Positions 15,658 through 17,282 of a DNA stretch of 17,282 nucleotides are shown in pieces; position 1 is the stretch's first letter; every line of letters starts with the position of its first letter. A program made the position numbers and the translations under genes. The stretch spans positions 1 to 17,282 of the forward strand of contig JAQYCY010000014.1 in NCBI GenBank assembly GCA_028724485.1, given 5' to 3'. Source of the stretch: CAG-917 sp028724485 (lineage in GTDB: Bacteria > Bacillota > Clostridia > Christensenellales > CAG-917). The notes below the pieces were generated by a model, which worked only from the letters and a program-made list of their open reading frames with translations, was not told the origin of the DNA and did not search any database.

Positions 15658-15900
15658 GTTTAATTCTTTAATAATAGGTTTCTTTAATAAATGATTTACT
15701 TATAACTTATAATAGATTTTTATATTTAATAATATATCTACTTATATGCAATAACATATTTTTATTTTTAATGTTATATTTCTTTTGTTAAATCACTTCT
15801 ACTAAATTTCTTTTAGTTTTATTTAGTTTTGCCTTAGCATTTGGCGTAGGCAAAGCCTAGTTTTTTGCTTGTCTATGTGATTTTGTTAAATTATCTGATT
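15658..15900. other. AT-rich gap between convergent ACP and cimA genes
   Basis: No gene was found. ATAACAT (15751-15757) and ATGTTAT (15771-15777) are inverted. TAGGC-AAA-GCCTA (15847-15859), followed by six T residues after one G, is a weak five-pair hairpin on the + strand. No strong terminator for the minus-strand gene was seen. Confidence 0.5.
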
Positions 15901-17088
15901 TTAGCTAAGGAAGTTTAATTTATACTCAAAACTGTCACAAAGCGCGGTGAGTGACGCTTCCAAAATATCGGTCGAAACACCTACGGTCGTCCACGCTTGC
16001 GCTCCGTCCGTCGAAGTGATTAAAACTCTGACGGTTGCGCCCGTTGCTCGCTTGCTGTCGATGACACGAACCTTATAGTCGATGAGAGTTACGTCTTTAA
16101 GTTTAGGGAACTGTGTTTTAAGCGCAAAACGAAGCGCAGAGTCAAGGGCGTTGACGGGGCCGTTTCCGTCCTTTTGAACGGTTATAGTTTTATCGTTCGC
16201 TTTTATAGTTACGGCGGCATTTGAAAGTCCTGTGTCGCCGCTGTCTTGTTTGCGGCTTGTAAAAACGTAATCTAATACCTCGAACGACGGCGTAAATTCA
16301 CCTGCCAATTTCTTTGCGAGAAGTTTAAAACTTCCGTCTGCGCCTTCAAACTGATAGCCTTCGAGTTCAAGATTTTTAAGTGTGCTTAAAAGCTCTTTTG
16401 CCGTGATTTTGCTTTCGTCGAAAGTCGGGAAAAGAGTTTTTAATTTTTCGATTATGAGGGCTTTTCCCGAGAACTCGCTCAAAAGCACGTCCGACGTGTT
16501 GCCGACTTCTTTCGGATTGACGTGTTCAAACGGTAAGCCTTTTGCCGCCGCATCGGCGTGCGTACCTGCCTTGTGTGTAAATGCGCTTTTGCCTATATAC
16601 GGCATAGAACTTTCAAGAGTTATGTTCGATATTTCGGCAATTTTGCGTCCGATAATCGTAGTGTCTTTAAGATTTACGTTTATTTCATAATCGGTTTTCA
16701 GTTTAAGGTCGCAAATGACTGTCGAAAGGTTTGTGTTTCCGCTTCTTTCGCCGAAGCCTAAAAACGTACCTTGAACGTGAGTCGCACCGTTTTCGACGGC
16801 GGCTATGCTGCTTGCGACCGCCATGCCGATGTCGTTGTGCGCGTGAATTCCGATTCTGACGGTCGGGAAGAGTTCACAAATTTCTTTTGTGATTTTTCCT
16901 ATAACCGACGGGAAAGTCCCGCCGTTGGAGTCGCAAAGAACGAGAGTGTCTGCGCCTGCCGTTTTGGCGGCGTTAAGAGCCGCTACGGCGTAGTCTTTAT
17001 CCGTTAGGTAACTGTCAAAGAAATGTTCGGCGTCGAATATAACTCGTCTGCCGTTGTCGGCAAACAGCTTCACGCTGTCAAAAATCAT
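15901..17088 (-). CDS. cimA: citramalate synthase (CimA), C-terminal part, downstream of an in-frame stop
   Basis: CimA condenses pyruvate with acetyl-CoA to citramalate, a threonine-independent entry to isoleucine synthesis. This open part encodes 395 residues of a family usually 520-540 long. Seen are the second half of the HMGL-like TIM barrel (FDAEHFFDS, LVLCDSNGGTFPS, the metal-binding GIHAHNDIGMA, GFGERSGNTNLS) and the C-terminal LeuA regulatory dimerisation domain with GNGPVNALDSALR. The GNTNL and AEHFFD signatures favour CimA over 2-isopropylmalate synthase. The ATG at 17088 is mid-domain and has no ribosome-binding site. Homology runs on upstream in the same frame through a TAA at 17142-17140, so this is probably not an independent gene. 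It is either a pseudogene or a sequence error. Function as a restart product is unlikely, since the first barrel strands would be missing. Confidence 0.85.
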   Translation of the reverse strand: MIFDSVKLFADNGRRVIFDAEHFFDSYLTDKDYAVAALNAAKTAGADTLVLCDSNGGTFPSVIGKITKEICELFPTVRIGIHAHNDIGMAVASSIAAVENGATHVQGTFLGFGERSGNTNLSTVICDLKLKTDYEINVNLKDTTIIGRKIAEISNITLESSMPYIGKSAFTHKAGTHADAAAKGLPFEHVNPKEVGNTSDVLLSEFSGKALIIEKLKTLFPTFDESKITAKELLSTLKNLELEGYQFEGADGSFKLLAKKLAGEFTPSFEVLDYVFTSRKQDSGDTGLSNAAVTIKANDKTITVQKDGNGPVNALDSALRFALKTQFPKLKDVTLIDYKVRVIDSKRATGATVRVLITSTDGAQAWTTVGVSTDILEASLTALCDSFEYKLNFLS

Positions 17089-17139
17089 TTTTAAATTATT
17101 GTCGGCAGACGTTCTTAAAACTCTTTCTGCTCCCGATTT

Positions 17140-17282
17140 TTAAGTTTTTCCGAAAAGACAAACGACTTTATTTGAAAGAGAGAGGGTTTGTATTAACCCT
17201 TCGTCATCGCTTGCGGTTTCGCCTACTTTTGCGGTTGAGCAAAAAGCAACGAGCTTATCCGATTTTTCGGCAGCAAAAAAAG
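17140..17282 (-). pseudogene. cimA: cimA upstream fragment ending in a premature TAA, cut by the window edge
   Basis: Reading the minus strand in the same frame as the downstream part gives KLVAFCSTAKVG and later NKVVCLFGKT, then TAA, then KSGAERVLRTSADNNLKM into the open frame. In CimA the corresponding segments are like LVAFGSTRRK and FGKSWDLHV..VLRTT, so the stop replaces the conserved Trp. There is no frameshift. Going from TGG to TAA takes two base changes. The N-terminal DTTLRDGAQ region lies beyond base 17282. Confidence 0.7.

Noticed and set aside
17089..17282. Selenocysteine or TGA recoding in cimA
   Set aside because: The stop codon is TAA, not TGA, and it replaces Trp rather than a redox-active Cys.

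Overview
The window looks like a stretch of chromosome from an anaerobic, fermentative Firmicute, most likely an uncultured gut-type Clostridia. The evidence is a bifunctional AdhE, two different [FeFe] hydrogenases, a SpoIIE-type PP2C phosphatase, a single-chain GlyRS (glyQS type), a type III pantothenate kinase and a Clostridia-style glycine/cysteine-rich mini-protein. Coding regions are of moderate GC and the gaps are very AT-rich. No phage, transposon, CRISPR array, rRNA or tRNA was seen. The left edge falls about 100 bases before adhE and the right edge cuts a citramalate synthase gene.

Region 1 (about 1-8310, + strand) is an ethanol/hydrogen redox cluster. Its order is adhE, a small APH-fold kinase, a strong hairpin terminator, a small thioredoxin-like [2Fe-2S] protein, a PAS-containing sensory-type [FeFe] hydrogenase (HydS-like), a SpoIIE-family PP2C phosphatase and a second, catalytic-looking [FeFe] hydrogenase of the group B type. 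The last three genes are packed at 0 to 7 nt spacing. The simplest reading is that HydS senses H2 or redox state, the phosphatase (and perhaps the kinase) relays the signal, and AdhE and the group B hydrogenase are the two electron sinks being balanced. A similar grouping of adhE, hydA2 and hydS is, from memory, known in Ruminococcus albus. The wiring of the signal is inference.

Region 2 (about 8310-10860) holds glyQS on the minus strand, convergent with the hydrogenase operon and sharing a bidirectional terminator. Divergent from it is a 62-residue protein with 19 cysteines, followed by two tandem triloop hairpins. A 153-residue membrane protein that looks like a divergent TspO/MBR family member comes next.

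Region 3 (about 10860-15660, + strand) is biosynthetic: coaX with a good extended -10 promoter, then hom, malQ, a very short Sfp-type phosphopantetheinyl transferase and an acyl carrier protein. The last four are nearly contiguous (2 nt gap, 4 nt overlap, 2 nt gap) and end at a long terminator. The PPTase could activate the ACP made next to it, but no synthase is present.

Region 4 (about 15660-17282) is an AT-rich gap and then, on the minus strand, the C-terminal three quarters of a citramalate synthase (cimA). It is interrupted by an in-frame TAA where the family normally has a conserved Trp; reading frame and homology continue on both sides of the stop.
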